Origin: VRUE01 sp963703175
GTDB taxonomy: Bacteria; Actinomycetota; Thermoleophilia; Solirubrobacterales; 70-9
Reading direction: 5' to 3'
Assembly (NCBI GenBank): GCA_963703175.1
Contig: OY969794.1
Span: 992,001 to 1,056,000, forward strand
Length of the DNA stretch: 64,000 bases
The notes beneath the pieces are model-generated. The model saw only the letters and a program-made list of their open reading frames with translations, had not been told where the DNA came from and did not search any database. The translations under genes were made by a program, and so were the position numbers. Of the stretch, positions 1 to 8,126 are shown in pieces (within the stretch, counting starts at the first letter, position 1; each line of letters opens with the position of its first letter).

Positions 1-24
1 GATGAGGCCCGGCAGGGCCGTTAG
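1..24 (+). CDS. C-terminal end of an upstream gene, probably the antitoxin partner of the PIN toxin (partial)
   Basis: Frame 1 reads DEARQGR and stops at TAG (22-24). The G of that stop is the first base of the GTG start of the next gene, a one-base overlap (TAGTG) typical of translationally coupled toxin-antitoxin pairs. Only seven residues are visible, so the antitoxin identity is inferred from position alone; the body of the gene lies left of the window. Confidence 0.35.
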   Translation, partial: DEARQGR

Positions 25-413
25 TGCTGGTCGTTGACGCCAACGTCGCTATTGCGGCGTGCGCCAGGCCAAGCGGTTTCGATGACCTCCCTGACGACTT
101 GATCGGTCCGCCCTTGCTGTGGTCAGAGGCACGTTCGACCCTGCACCTTCAAGCCACCAAAGGCGAAATTGCAGTCGAGCGCGCCGAGCACCTGCACGAG
201 CGACTCAACGCAGCTCCAATCAAACGCCTCGATCCGCCGAATCTCGGCTCTGAGACATGGCGAATCGCTGATGATCTCGGCTGGGGCCGGACCTACGACG
301 CCGAGTACGTGGCCCTAGCAAAACTGCTCGACTGCCGATTAGTCACTCTGGACACCCGCCTGCGCCGAGGAGCAGACCGGCTCGGCTTCATCGTGACGCC
401 CGCCGAGCTGTAG
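24..413 (+). CDS. VapC-like PIN-domain ribonuclease toxin
   Basis: This 129-residue single-domain protein has the PIN layout: VVDANV at the N terminus (D5), an acidic residue in WSEARS (E35), the YDAEYVALA helix (D92) and LVTLDTRL near the end (D110). These four acidic residues match the Mg2+-binding set of VapC RNases, which cleave tRNA or rRNA when not held by VapB. The GTG start overlaps the preceding stop, which fits a vapBC operon whose antitoxin lies mostly outside the window. It sits at the left edge of an integrated element next to a TIR protein. Family assignment is firm; RNA target and partner are unknown. Confidence 0.8.
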   Translation: MLVVDANVAIAACARPSGFDDLPDDLIGPPLLWSEARSTLHLQATKGEIAVERAEHLHERLNAAPIKRLDPPNLGSETWRIADDLGWGRTYDAEYVALAKLLDCRLVTLDTRLRRGADRLGFIVTPAEL

Positions 414-516
414 TCCCCACCCCCTGATACTCGGATAAGCATCCATCCGCCGTGGCTTGAGACACCCGAACGACCGCGGTCTGATTTTCTGCTGGCATCG
501 CTTCTAGGCTAGGCCG

Positions 517-2835
517 ATGCTTGACGCGAAGCCGACGATCTTTATCAGTCACTCGTCCAAGTACAAGGATGAGGTCGCGGTGCCGTTCCGCGACCACATC
601 GAGTCGCTTGGGATGAAGGCAGTCCTAGTTGAAGAGATGCCTCATCCTGCCGAGGCTGGATCGGAGCCTGAAGCAAAGGTTGAGTACTTCCTACAGGGCG
701 CGGATATGTTCGTCGCCCTGCTCACGCCCGATGATCGCGTCGAGGGTGGCGAGGTCCGCGCGCGAGCCAATATCGCCGACGAGATCGGCCGCGCCAAGAG
801 CCTGCCGCATCTACGCCGACGAATCCAGGTCTTTAAGGCCCCGGAGGTCGTTGTCCATTCCAACATCAATCCGACTCGCGAGACACTTGATATCACTAAT
901 CCGGCTGCCTCCTTTTCGGCATTCGAGCGCCAGGCTGTGGAGTGGGGAGTAATGCCGCGCCCCAACGAGGGGCCGTCCACGGCCGCTGGGCCGATCGGCC
1001 CCACCGAGGGAGAGCAACCTGAAAGCAGTATCGGCGACAATGCTTCTGAGCAAGCTGGCGCTGCCTTAGCCGAGCTGCGCGCGCTTCTTCTTGATCTCGA
1101 TCAGGAGCCCTTGATCTCGCGACCGCTTGCGATTCGACGCGCTCACATCGCCGCCTCAACCGCGCTCACTTCGCTCTCCTCGGCCTCTATCTACGGCGTG
1201 CACGAGTTGAACGGCCTCTATCGGACTCGCACCGAGCTCCGGCTCTCCGCGGAGGAGGTTCGCCACCTACTTCGCAGCGTGGTCAGCCACCTAAGCATTG
1301 ACACTGCTCCAGGCTGGTACTGGCTTCGCAACGCAAGTGCCGCTGAGTGCTACGAAATGTTGGTTGAGTTCGCCGCAGCAGACCCGGACTCCAGTGTGCG
1401 CACGAAGTCCCTTGAGCTTCTCGCCAACACCCGCCGCAAGCTTGCCCCGAAGTGGGTCAAGGCGTTGGTCGTATCAGGTCTCGACTCTGGGAAGGGCCAA
1501 GTCCGCAGTGCCGCACTTAAGCTCCTCGCCGCCAAGGGCGACGTCCGCCTCCTCAGCCAGATTGGGTCAGATCTCGGGCCGGACGCCAGCGAAGCCATAC
1601 TAGAGGTGCGCGCTCGCGAAACGCCGTCCGCAGCGCTGCGCGCGCTGGTCGCCGACCCCTACAACCACAACGACGCAATAGAAGAGGGCCTACTGGCGAG
1701 CCCGAAAAAGCTGCCCGCCTCCACCCTGAGGTCTGGACTCTCCGCCTCATTCTTCCGCACCCGGATCCTCTGCCTGCGTGGCCTCGAGCGCTCCCGCCGT
1801 CTACGCCACACCGACTTGGATGCGCTGCTATCTGACAACAACAGCAAGGTTCGCGACGAAGCACTGCGAGTCGCAAGCCGAAAGGGCTGGAAGGTCGATC
1901 AAAAGACCGCAGATGAAATTGTCAGCACCAGCGATCTCGACATTTTTGCGACCACCGATCTGCAGCTTGCATATTTCGGCACTCTGGAACGCGACGAACT
2001 TCGTAGACGCTTGAAATGGATTGGCGGCCACGGATGGGACGTCTACGCCGCCCTCGGGCTCTCAGACGGGAAGGAGGCCGCCAAGCGTGCACGTGCCGAT
2101 CTGGACTCCGAATTCTCGGCGATGCGCGCCACCTACCGAGCTGAGGTGAGGCGATCCATCGAAGGTCAACTCTTTAAGGAAAACCAAGAGCTCGCCTTAC
2201 GCAAGGACAAGGCCCGCCTAGAGGAGCTGATAGAGCACGAGTTGACCACCTTCTTCAGCAACTACGAAGACCTTGACCCCTTCACCTTGAAACGCTTTCA
2301 AGCTGCTGCCCTGCGAGTCCTCACCAAGGTTGGCACGCCATCCGACGCCACCTATGCTCGCGATCTCCTCTATTCCAATGAGCACGACATCGTTCTAGGT
2401 GCGATCAGGCTACTAGCCCGTTTTGGCGGTCCCGAGGATGCCGCCAAGGTGGTTGATGCCTCCAACCAGCTCTACTTTGAGAGCCGCACGGAGGGTGCCC
2501 GGACCGCCGCAACCCTCGCGGGGGACAAGGCGGCGATCGCAAAGTTGATGCTCGAGAGCGACGACAATGACCTACGCCTGGTTGGAATTAAGTCGCTTGA
2601 CGGAGCATCAATCGAGGAGGCACAAGAGATCCTGCTCCCCCTGCTCAACGATGACTCCGGCTCGATCCGTGCCGCAGCAACCGATCAGCTCGCCAAGCGA
2701 CTGAGTCGCTCACAACGCCGCAAGCTACTCGACGCCTACCCCAAACAGGACTACTACTTTTACAACGTCATGGCTCACCTTGACAGAGACCTGTACGCAC
2801 CGGGCTGGCTACAGGCTGCTCTCCGGGGCAGCTAG
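517..2835 (+). CDS. TIR-domain protein with long C-terminal HEAT-repeat array
   Basis: The N terminus (about residues 5-110) is TIR-like: IFISHSS opens the first strand and loop, GADMFVALLTP is a core strand, and ANIADEIGRA supplies a glutamate (E89) where bacterial TIR NADases carry the catalytic acid. A proline- and serine-rich linker (about 150-175) leads to roughly 600 residues of alpha-alpha repeats with HEAT/armadillo texture, for example DSSVRTKSLELLA, GQVRSAALKLLAAKG and SGSIRAAATDQLAKRL. Bacterial TIR domains are established NAD+-consuming effectors, and HEAT arrays usually bind proteins or nucleic acid. A sensor-effector in one chain is therefore plausible but inferred. It converges with a HEPN-motif gene 35 bp away, and both lie in an integrase-bearing element. 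No signal peptide or membrane segment is evident. Confidence 0.8.
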   Translation: MLDAKPTIFISHSSKYKDEVAVPFRDHIESLGMKAVLVEEMPHPAEAGSEPEAKVEYFLQGADMFVALLTPDDRVEGGEVRARANIADEIGRAKSLPHLRRRIQVFKAPEVVVHSNINPTRETLDITNPAASFSAFERQAVEWGVMPRPNEGPSTAAGPIGPTEGEQPESSIGDNASEQAGAALAELRALLLDLDQEPLISRPLAIRRAHIAASTALTSLSSASIYGVHELNGLYRTRTELRLSAEEVRHLLRSVVSHLSIDTAPGWYWLRNASAAECYEMLVEFAAADPDSSVRTKSLELLANTRRKLAPKWVKALVVSGLDSGKGQVRSAALKLLAAKGDVRLLSQIGSDLGPDASEAILEVRARETPSAALRALVADPYNHNDAIEEGLLASPKKLPASTLRSGLSASFFRTRILCLRGLERSRRLRHTDLDALLSDNNSKVRDEALRVASRKGWKVDQKTADEIVSTSDLDIFATTDLQLAYFGTLERDELRRRLKWIGGHGWDVYAALGLSDGKEAAKRARADLDSEFSAMRATYRAEVRRSIEGQLFKENQELALRKDKARLEELIEHELTTFFSNYEDLDPFTLKRFQAAALRVLTKVGTPSDATYARDLLYSNEHDIVLGAIRLLARFGGPEDAAKVVDASNQLYFESRTEGARTAATLAGDKAAIAKLMLESDDNDLRLVGIKSLDGASIEEAQEILLPLLNDDSGSIRAAATDQLAKRLSRSQRRKLLDAYPKQDYYFYNVMAHLDRDLYAPGWLQAALRGS

Positions 2836-2870
2836 TCCCACCGAGTCGCTGGTGGCATATAAGCGAGCTG

Positions 2871-3737
2871 CTAAAAAACAGTCTTAACGATCCGTTCCGT
2901 GCCGTCGATTAGTTCTCGAACCTCATCGAGCTTCGGCTCGCGTTCCCCATCGTGGGCGCAAAGATTTCGGATATCTCCCAGTCGCTGAACTTCACGCCAG
3001 CGAGGATTGTCGAAAACTTTTGCTTCCTTGAGTGCGTCGTTCAGATGTCCGATTTGGGCTTTCTTTCGCCCCAGGCTGACTTCGTGGTTGTCCACCACGG
3101 TTTTCAGATGCCGCTCTAAGACCACTCCAGCAACAACTCCGCCAGAACGGATGTGCTTAGTTCGTACAAGCTCGCTCGCCGTTTCTAGCTCATCGTCGAG
3201 CAGCGTAGCCTCCAACGATCCTTCGATGTCCGCCAGAATCGAATCCAGACGATCCTGCGCAGTGGCAAGAATGTCGACCTGATCCTTCATCTTCCCGGTG
3301 GCTATGGGCATAGGATCAAAGCGCTTGACGCCTCCCCGGCTCACAATGGTCCCGTGGATGTAGTCACTGACCGCATACGTGGTCACGTCTAGCTCTTTAG
3401 GTCTTTTGTCAAGCCGGTAAAGCTCTCTAAACTCCTGGTAGCGATCCGGCAGCAACTGTTCAATGACCCGCAGGGCCTTCGAGTACCAGCCCTGGTAATA
3501 CCCACCGAAATCGTCGTCCTTGACCAAGTCGATTATCGAAAGCTTCGCGGGTGCATCGGCTTTGGGCCCGCCTTTGGCTTTCCGAGTCTCGCTCTCTTCT
3601 TTCTTGATTCTTTTTTCGGCCGCCTTGCGCTTCTCAGCGTTATCCCAGTTCCTGAGTACCTCGCTCACGCGGATTGCGTGCCCGTCCGCAACCAAGCCAT
3701 CAATCTCCAGGGCGATTTGCTTCCTCTGATCTGCCAT
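2871..3737 (-). CDS. HEPN-motif protein, putative RNA-cleaving or abortive-infection protein
   Basis: This 288-residue protein is predominantly helical. Its last 40 residues carry GDIRNLCAHDGEREP, an Rx4H motif (R257...H262) characteristic of HEPN domains, many of which are metal-independent RNases in toxin and defence systems. The N terminus has a charged, probably coiled-coil stretch (about 28-55). The middle (GGYYQGWYSKALRVIEQLLP) resembles uncharacterised proteins annotated only as hypothetical. It is monocistronic, convergent with the TIR-HEAT gene and 86 bp from the integrase gene. Base composition looks less GC-rich than in the chromosomal genes to the right, which agrees with horizontal origin. 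Catalytic activity is inferred from one motif. Confidence 0.65.
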   Translation of the reverse strand: MADQRKQIALEIDGLVADGHAIRVSEVLRNWDNAEKRKAAEKRIKKEESETRKAKGGPKADAPAKLSIIDLVKDDDFGGYYQGWYSKALRVIEQLLPDRYQEFRELYRLDKRPKELDVTTYAVSDYIHGTIVSRGGVKRFDPMPIATGKMKDQVDILATAQDRLDSILADIEGSLEATLLDDELETASELVRTKHIRSGGVVAGVVLERHLKTVVDNHEVSLGRKKAQIGHLNDALKEAKVFDNPRWREVQRLGDIRNLCAHDGEREPKLDEVRELIDGTERIVKTVF

Positions 3738-3823
3738 TGACTTGAGTTTTGCTTTGAGTTCGGTCGGAACCTGCTGCGTACCAGCGCTTGGGTCTCCTGC
3801 GAAGGGATGAGAGCCCTTTGGCC

Positions 3824-4918
3824 TTAGCCTAAGAGCCTTCGAATCGGCTCGAAACTTTCCCCTACGGCATGCGTGTACCTAGCCAGCATCGTCTCAATTC
3901 GGTGTCCGGCAACCTCGGCCAGATCAGCATCGTTAATGCCCGCCGCACGCAGATGCGTCACGTAACTATGGCGGCACTCGTGGGGGCGGATGTCTATACC
4001 GGAGGCTTTCTGGGCGGGCTTCCAGAGGTCGCGGTAGAAGTTGCGCTCGCGCCACATGCGGCCGGTCGGGGTCGTGAAGAAGAGATCGCAGTCGGGGCAA
4101 TTGAGATTGATCTGGGCTTCGAGCATCCAGCCCAGAGTCGCGGGAACGGGGACTACGCGCCCGGCGTCGGTCTCGCCGTGGTCGGTCTTGGTTCCCTCGA
4201 GGATCGTTCCCTCGTGGGCGGTGCGGCGGACCTGCAGGGCCTCGCCGTCAAAGTCCTCCCGGCGCAGCGGCAGCACCTCCCCCAGCCTCATGCCGGTGTC
4301 AGTGAAGACGCGGACCATCGCCTCGTAGCGTCCGGCCGCCTTGGCGAAGCGGTGCATCTCCTCGAAGCTGAAGACGCGGATCGGACGAGGCTTCTTCTTG
4401 GCTCGTGGATCGTTGGCGCGAACGCGAACGCCCTTGAAGGGATTGAGGTCGCAGACTTCATCGGTGATTGCGTCCTCGGCCATCGCCGAGAGCGAGCGCA
4501 GGATGCCGACCACACCGGTCGTGGCTCGGCCCTGGACCCGCAGCATGTGGTCAACCAGGACGAGCGCGTGGCAACGGCGCAGCTCGCGCATGGGCCAGTC
4601 CTTGAACGGAATGCCCTCGACGTCGATGTCAAGGACGCGGCTGATCCGGTGCTCGTTCGTCGCGTTGGTGCGTTCCGATCTTGGGTGTCGGTCGGTCCAG
4701 GTGGCGAAGTAGCCGCCCAGGGTGTCGGGGCTGTCTGAGATGCCGTACGCCTCGTCAATCGCCCGCTGCGCTTCGTGCTTTCGGTCGAAAGTGCCCTTGC
4801 CGCCGTTCCAGATCGGCTTGGCAACTCGTCGCTTGCTGTCGCGGCCGGTGTAGCGGGCCACCCAGACGATCTCGCCAGAGGGGTTGCGACGTTTGATCGG
4901 AGACTCGCGCCGCCTCAC
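3824..4918 (-). CDS. int: Tyrosine recombinase / phage-type integrase
   Basis: The 364-residue protein has the usual order: an AP2-like arm-binding N terminus (about 1-60), a SAM-like core-binding domain (about 65-165) and a catalytic domain. Catalytic residues are visible: R211 in TGMRLGEV, K244 in GTKTDHGE, H313 and R316 in HECRHSYV, H339 in AGHR and nucleophile Y348 in ARYTH. All are present, so the enzyme should be active. The GTG start overlaps the excisionase stop by four bases (GTGA), giving a xis-int operon. The 3' end of tRNA-Arg at 6729 faces this gene, so that tRNA is the likely integration site. Confidence 0.93.
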   Translation of the reverse strand: MRRRESPIKRRNPSGEIVWVARYTGRDSKRRVAKPIWNGGKGTFDRKHEAQRAIDEAYGISDSPDTLGGYFATWTDRHPRSERTNATNEHRISRVLDIDVEGIPFKDWPMRELRRCHALVLVDHMLRVQGRATTGVVGILRSLSAMAEDAITDEVCDLNPFKGVRVRANDPRAKKKPRPIRVFSFEEMHRFAKAAGRYEAMVRVFTDTGMRLGEVLPLRREDFDGEALQVRRTAHEGTILEGTKTDHGETDAGRVVPVPATLGWMLEAQINLNCPDCDLFFTTPTGRMWRERNFYRDLWKPAQKASGIDIRPHECRHSYVTHLRAAGINDADLAEVAGHRIETMLARYTHAVGESFEPIRRLLG

Positions 4919-5112
4919 GCGGCTTCCTCCCTACGGCTTTCGAGGAAGGCATCGACATCTGTGGGGTCGATTCGTCTTGCGGCACCGAGCTTGTAGCTGG
5001 GGAGTTCGCCGCGCCTGATCCAGTTGCGGATCGTGCGGTCCGAAACCGCGAGGTAGTCGGCAAGCGTTCGCTCGGTGAAGAAGGGCTCGGTTTGGGCTGA
5101 GTTCTCCCTCAT
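4915..5112 (-). CDS. xis: Excisionase / MerR-like helix-turn-helix protein
   Basis: A 65-residue protein consists essentially of one winged helix: FFTERTLADYLAVSDRTIRNWIRRGELPSYKLG followed by RRIDPTDVDAFLES. This is the canonical DNA-binding excisionase family pattern (HTH_17) found next to tyrosine integrases. It would bend attachment-site DNA and steer the integrase towards excision. An alternative ATG lies at 5127, five codons upstream. A G-rich stretch directly abuts the 5112 ATG, so neither start has an ideal Shine-Dalgarno spacing. It overlaps the integrase start by four bases. Confidence 0.85.
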   Translation of the reverse strand: MRENSAQTEPFFTERTLADYLAVSDRTIRNWIRRGELPSYKLGAARRIDPTDVDAFLESRREEAA

Positions 5113-5127
5113 GCCCCCTATGTCCAT

Positions 5128-5533
5128 GAAGCCGCTGAAGTGCAGCGCCGAATTCGCTGAGACATCCGTCGAGAGCACTGCGAAAGACCGAAGGTCAGGC
5201 CCCTCCGGGCGGCCATACTCGCGGCCGAAAGCACGGCGCAGCCGTGCCACAATCGGCCGCCGGCCGCCCGGAGAAAACCGGCCTCGATCTACTTGCCGAC
5301 TTTGCGGATCAAGAAAGCGCGGCTCAGGCGTCGAACCGGAGGGTTCGTAGTGTGTCGGGTGTTCGGGGTTGGTAGTTGGGAGGGGTTGGAGTAGCTGTCT
5401 GATTGGAGCTACTGCGAGCCCTGGATCGATTCCGAGAACGCCTGTCTCTCTTGCTTGGTGGAGCTTGGCTTGGTTCTTGGTCTCATCGTTGTCTGACTTT
5501 GGCCTTTGGATGGATGAGACCAATTCGACCCGC
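5128..5533. other. Non-coding stretch inside the integrated element
   Basis: No convincing gene is present in about 400 bp. It contains a 7-bp hairpin (GCACGGC-GCA-GCCGTGC, 5231-5247) and GC-rich inverted sequence up to about 5290 that may terminate transcription from the left or right. Two copies of the 9-mer ATGAGACCA are also present, one inverted at 5478-5486 and one direct at 5514-5522. The same 9-mer recurs beside the tRNA at 6592 and 6603, so this may be the regulatory region for xis-int and an integrase/excisionase binding region. Confidence 0.45.
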
Positions 5534-5848
5534 TCACCCCGCTGCCGGCTCGTCGGGCAGGACGCGTTGTCTCTCGGCGGGGGTGAACTCGCCGGGGGTG
5601 GTGATCGTGCTCGCTGCGTTCCATGTGATGCCGTCGAGGAGGGCGCAGTCGATCTGCACGCCGAGGGCCGCGCAGAGCTTGACCAGGGTGTCGACTCTCG
5701 GAACCCGTGCGCCGCGCTCCAAGAGACCAACCTCGGTGCGGTGAAGGGAGGCGCGGAAGCCGACCTCTTCCTGGCTCAGTCCGGTCCGCCTGCGGGCTCG
5801 GCGAAGGTTGGCGGCAAAATGCCCCGCCACCTCCTCTGAGCCTTTCAT
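5534..5848 (-). CDS. XRE-family helix-turn-helix regulator
   Basis: In this 104-residue protein, residues about 12-66 form a Cro/CI-type HTH (LRRARRRTGLSQEEVGFRAS, then RTEVGLLERGARVPRVDTLVKL). The remaining 35 residues are a short tail without a recognisable domain. Its ATG overlaps the stop of the upstream winged-helix gene (TGATG), so the two are co-translated. In an integrative element such a regulator usually controls the xis-int genes that lie downstream on the same strand. That role is inferred from position. Confidence 0.85.
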   Translation of the reverse strand: MKGSEEVAGHFAANLRRARRRTGLSQEEVGFRASLHRTEVGLLERGARVPRVDTLVKLCAALGVQIDCALLDGITWNAASTITTPGEFTPAERQRVLPDEPAAG

Positions 5849-6141
5849 CAGACGCCCCAGAGGCGCGCGAAGTACAGCGCAGCTCGGGTCGGCACGGCGA
5901 AGCCGTCGTGGCAGTTCACGAGGCCCGCACCGTCCAGCTCGCAGATCGCTCGCTCCACGGCGTCGAAGGGGCTAAAGCTGTCGGCGACGGCGTTCAGCGC
6001 GCGTGAGACCTCGGGGATCGTCAGTTGAGCTGGGTGCTCGTCTAGCAGGAAGGCCAGTACCGCCTGCTCGGCCTGGGCGTCTTGGTCGGCGGGCACGAGG
6101 GGGCTGCGCTTAGCGCAATCCGTAGGGTTGGCATCAGCCAT
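5848..6141 (-). CDS. Small winged-helix protein of unknown function
   Basis: The 97-residue product (ATG at 6141) has a winged-helix-like pattern: AVLAFLLDEHPAQLTIPEVSRAL, then FDAVERAICELDGAGLVNCHDGFAVPT, i.e. helix, recognition helix and beta wing. The N-terminal 20 residues are polar and variable. It is the first gene of a coupled pair with the XRE regulator, and is probably a partner regulator or stability function of the element. I do not recognise a named family. An in-frame start 16 codons upstream (6189) exists but adds a low-complexity leader. Confidence 0.65.
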   Translation of the reverse strand: MADANPTDCAKRSPLVPADQDAQAEQAVLAFLLDEHPAQLTIPEVSRALNAVADSFSPFDAVERAICELDGAGLVNCHDGFAVPTRAALYFARLWGV

Positions 6142-6343
6142 GGGGAGTCCACTCTCCTTGTGGTCAGGCGGCCCGTCGTGTGCAAGCACTTCGGGTCGCC
6201 GCTTCTTGGAGCCGGTAGCCAGCTACCGTTCCCGCTGCGACGGGGCGAGTTCTTCTTGACCCGTCGCCACGGGGCCGGCGACTCCACTCGCGCGGCCCCA
6301 CTTATGTTTGTGGTCTGAAGCCTAGCATTTGTACATACATGTC

Positions 6344-6595
6344 GTGACGCGCGAGACGCCATATCCGCAGCCAGCCCTAGGCAAGGCGATCCGCGAACTT
6401 CGCAACAAGCGAGAGATCAGCCTGCGGAGCTTCGCGCCCAAGGCGGGGCTCAGCGTGAACACGCTCTCGCTGATCGAGCGCGGCAGGGCCAACCCGACCT
6501 GGGAGACCGTCAAGGGAATCGCGGCCGCGCTCGACGTGTCGATTGTGGACATCGCCAAGCTGTCTCTCAAGTTTGAAGACTCGTCTCAGAAATGA
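6344..6595 (+). CDS. Small XRE-family regulator, divergent from the element's regulatory operon
   Basis: About 83 residues make up one HTH domain: LGKAIRELRNKREISLRSFA, GLSVNTLSLIERGRANPTWETVKGIAAAL, DVSIVDIAKL. It closely resembles the regulator at 19458-19721 (same IERGR.NPTW core), so the two are paralogues or one is chromosomal in origin. I chose GTG 6344; an upstream TTG at 6329 would add five residues. No Shine-Dalgarno is evident, so the mRNA may be leaderless. The AT-rich segment just upstream (TTGTACATACATGT) is a plausible operator or promoter. The gene is transcribed towards tRNA-Arg. Confidence 0.8.
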   Translation: MTRETPYPQPALGKAIRELRNKREISLRSFAPKAGLSVNTLSLIERGRANPTWETVKGIAAALDVSIVDIAKLSLKFEDSSQK

Positions 6596-6720
6596 GACCA
6601 GGATGAGACCACAACGGTCCGGAACGCCCCGGAACAACTTGGAAGCGCCCGGAACGCAGATTCAGGCCGAAGTCGCGCAAACGGCTCTGCAATAGGCAAA
6701 GCCCGGCCTCGCCCGGAACG
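6592..6720. repeat. Cluster of short direct repeats between the element and tRNA-Arg (candidate integrase arm sites)
   Basis: ATGAGACCA occurs at 6592-6600 and 6603-6611, 11 bp apart (one helical turn), with further copies at 5514-5522 and inverted at 5478-5486. CCGGAAC occurs at 6619, 6629, 6649 and 6713. The cluster lies within 140 bp of the 3' end of tRNA-Arg, where an attachment core is expected. The arrangement suits arm-type integrase or excisionase sites, but no experiment or homologue supports this yet. Confidence 0.4.
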
Positions 6721-6728
6721 AGAAGGAA

Positions 6729-6802
6729 CGCGCCTGACAGGATTCGAACCTGTGACCTTCGGTTTCGTAGACCGACGCTCTATCCAACTGAGCTACAGGC
6801 GC
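6729..6802 (-). tRNA. tRNA-Arg(ACG)
   Basis: It forms a standard cloverleaf of 74 nt including the discriminator. The acceptor GCGCCTG pairs with CAGGCGC, the anticodon stem TCGGT/ACCGA encloses CTACGAA with anticodon ACG, and the T-arm is ACAGG-TTCGAAT-CCTGT. The discriminator is G and CCA is not encoded. Its 3' end faces the integrase-bearing element, making it the likely attB/att site; the matching distal repeat should lie left of position 1. Confidence 0.96.
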
Positions 6803-6866
6803 GGGTTGAGGCTGAATCGCCTCTTGGGGGCATTCTATGGGGCGAGGCTGGGACCTGTTCCCGCAA

Positions 6867-7643
6867 TCAACGGCCGTGAAACTCGGCGTGACCGGGACCC
6901 TTGTCGAGGAAGGTCTTGACGGCGCCCTGGAGGTCCTCGGTGGCGAAGAGCTCGGAGGCGTCCTCGCGGACGGCCTGATCGGCTGCCGGGATGCCACCTT
7001 CGCGGTAGCGGCGCAGGATGTGTTTGGTCATCGCGTGGGCTTTGGTCGGGCCTGCGGCCAGCTCGGCAGCGTAGGCGCGGGCGCGATCGTCGAAGCTGTC
7101 GTCCTCGAAGAGGACGTTGACGACGCCCCAGCGCTCCATCTCCTCGGCGCCGAAGAGCTCACCGCTGATGACGAAGTGGCGGGCGCGGCCGCTGCCGGCA
7201 CGCTCGGCTAGCCGCTGGGTGCCGCCCATCGACGGGGTCAGGCCGACTACTTTCTCGACCAAGCCAAACTGTGCCGAGCGCGCGGCGAGGATCAGATCGC
7301 AGCCGAGGGCCAGCTCGAAGGCGGCCGTAAGCGTGAGGGCATGGGCGGCGAAGACGACCGGTAGCGGCAGTGCTTCGACCCGCTCGACCGTGCCGATCAG
7401 ATCGTCCCAGAGCCGGCTCCCCTGCTCGGGAGTGAGGCCGTCGAACTCGTGCACGTCGACGCCGCCCGAGACCGCGCGGCCCTCGGCGCGGAAGAGAAGC
7501 GCCCGCGGCGGATCGGTCTCGACTGCCGCGACTACGGCCTGCAGGTCCTCGAACAGCTGCCGGTTGAAGAGATTGAGCGGTGGGCTGTCGAACGTGGCGA
7601 TCGCCAGACCCGCCTCGTCGCGGTCGAGCCGGACGAGGGTCAT
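6867..7643 (-). CDS. Enoyl-CoA hydratase/isomerase (crotonase) family protein
   Basis: The 258-residue product has crotonase features: the DSPPLNLFN N terminus, ALLFRAEGRAVSGGVDV (first oxyanion-hole region), LALGCDLILAARSAQFGLVEKVVGLTPSMGGTQRL (second oxyanion-hole and active-site region) and a C-terminal helical cap. It would hydrate or isomerise an acyl-CoA in fatty-acid or aromatic catabolism; the exact substrate cannot be read. The start at 7643 overlaps the thioesterase stop by four bases (ATGA), so both CoA enzymes are coupled. A longer frame to 7739 exists but runs inside the thioesterase gene. Confidence 0.88.
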   Translation of the reverse strand: MTLVRLDRDEAGLAIATFDSPPLNLFNRQLFEDLQAVVAAVETDPPRALLFRAEGRAVSGGVDVHEFDGLTPEQGSRLWDDLIGTVERVEALPLPVVFAAHALTLTAAFELALGCDLILAARSAQFGLVEKVVGLTPSMGGTQRLAERAGSGRARHFVISGELFGAEEMERWGVVNVLFEDDSFDDRARAYAAELAAGPTKAHAMTKHILRRYREGGIPAADQAVREDASELFATEDLQGAVKTFLDKGPGHAEFHGR

Positions 7644-8107
7644 GCGTCGGCGGTCGCCGGCTTGTTCAGTCGCACGTGCCAGTGCACCGTCGCCGTCGCG
7701 ACCTGCGTGCCTGAGCTGTCGGCAAGCTTGACCTCGCATGGGAACTCGACCTTGCCCTCGGCATCGAGGGTGGCGAGTGCCTCGGCGGCGGGCACTCCCA
7801 GCGTCGCGCTCGCCTCGATCGGGCCCTTGGCGATCTTTTCGTAGGAGATCTCAGCGCTGCGCGCCAGCGGCGTTACCTCACCGAGTCGCTCGGCGAAGGC
7901 ACCGACGAAAGCCGCGCCAGACGCCGTCTCGGCGACGGTGAAGAGGGCGCCGGCGTGCTGGGAGCCGACGTGGTTAGTCAGCTCCGGGCGCTCCGGCAGG
8001 ACGACAATGGACTTGCCCTCAGCGACGCTCGTGATCTGCAGTCCGAGGTGCCCGGCAAAGGGCACCGCCTGCGTCATCCCCTGCGCGATCGCGTCGAAAT
8101 CAGTCAC
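7640..8107 (-). CDS. PaaI/YiiD-like hotdog-fold thioesterase
   Basis: This 155-residue single hotdog domain has VPFAGHLGLQITSVAEGKSIV, then NHVGSQHAGALFTVAETASGAAF, the helix carrying the conserved H-G pattern of PaaI/DUF4442 thioesterases. The C-terminal strands follow. It likely hydrolyses acyl-CoA or acyl-ACP and is translationally coupled to the downstream crotonase gene, suggesting shared CoA metabolism. The physiological substrate is unknown. The ATG at 8107 is 19 bp from the stop of pyk on the same strand. Confidence 0.85.
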   Translation of the reverse strand: MTDFDAIAQGMTQAVPFAGHLGLQITSVAEGKSIVVLPERPELTNHVGSQHAGALFTVAETASGAAFVGAFAERLGEVTPLARSAEISYEKIAKGPIEASATLGVPAAEALATLDAEGKVEFPCEVKLADSSGTQVATATVHWHVRLNKPATADA

Positions 8108-8126
8108 TGGCGCGCCAGCCTACCGG

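Noticed and set aside
3869..4738. 289-residue plus-strand frame opposite the integrase gene
   Set aside because: It is the antisense shadow of a well-supported integrase with all catalytic residues; its composition is that of reversed high-GC codons.
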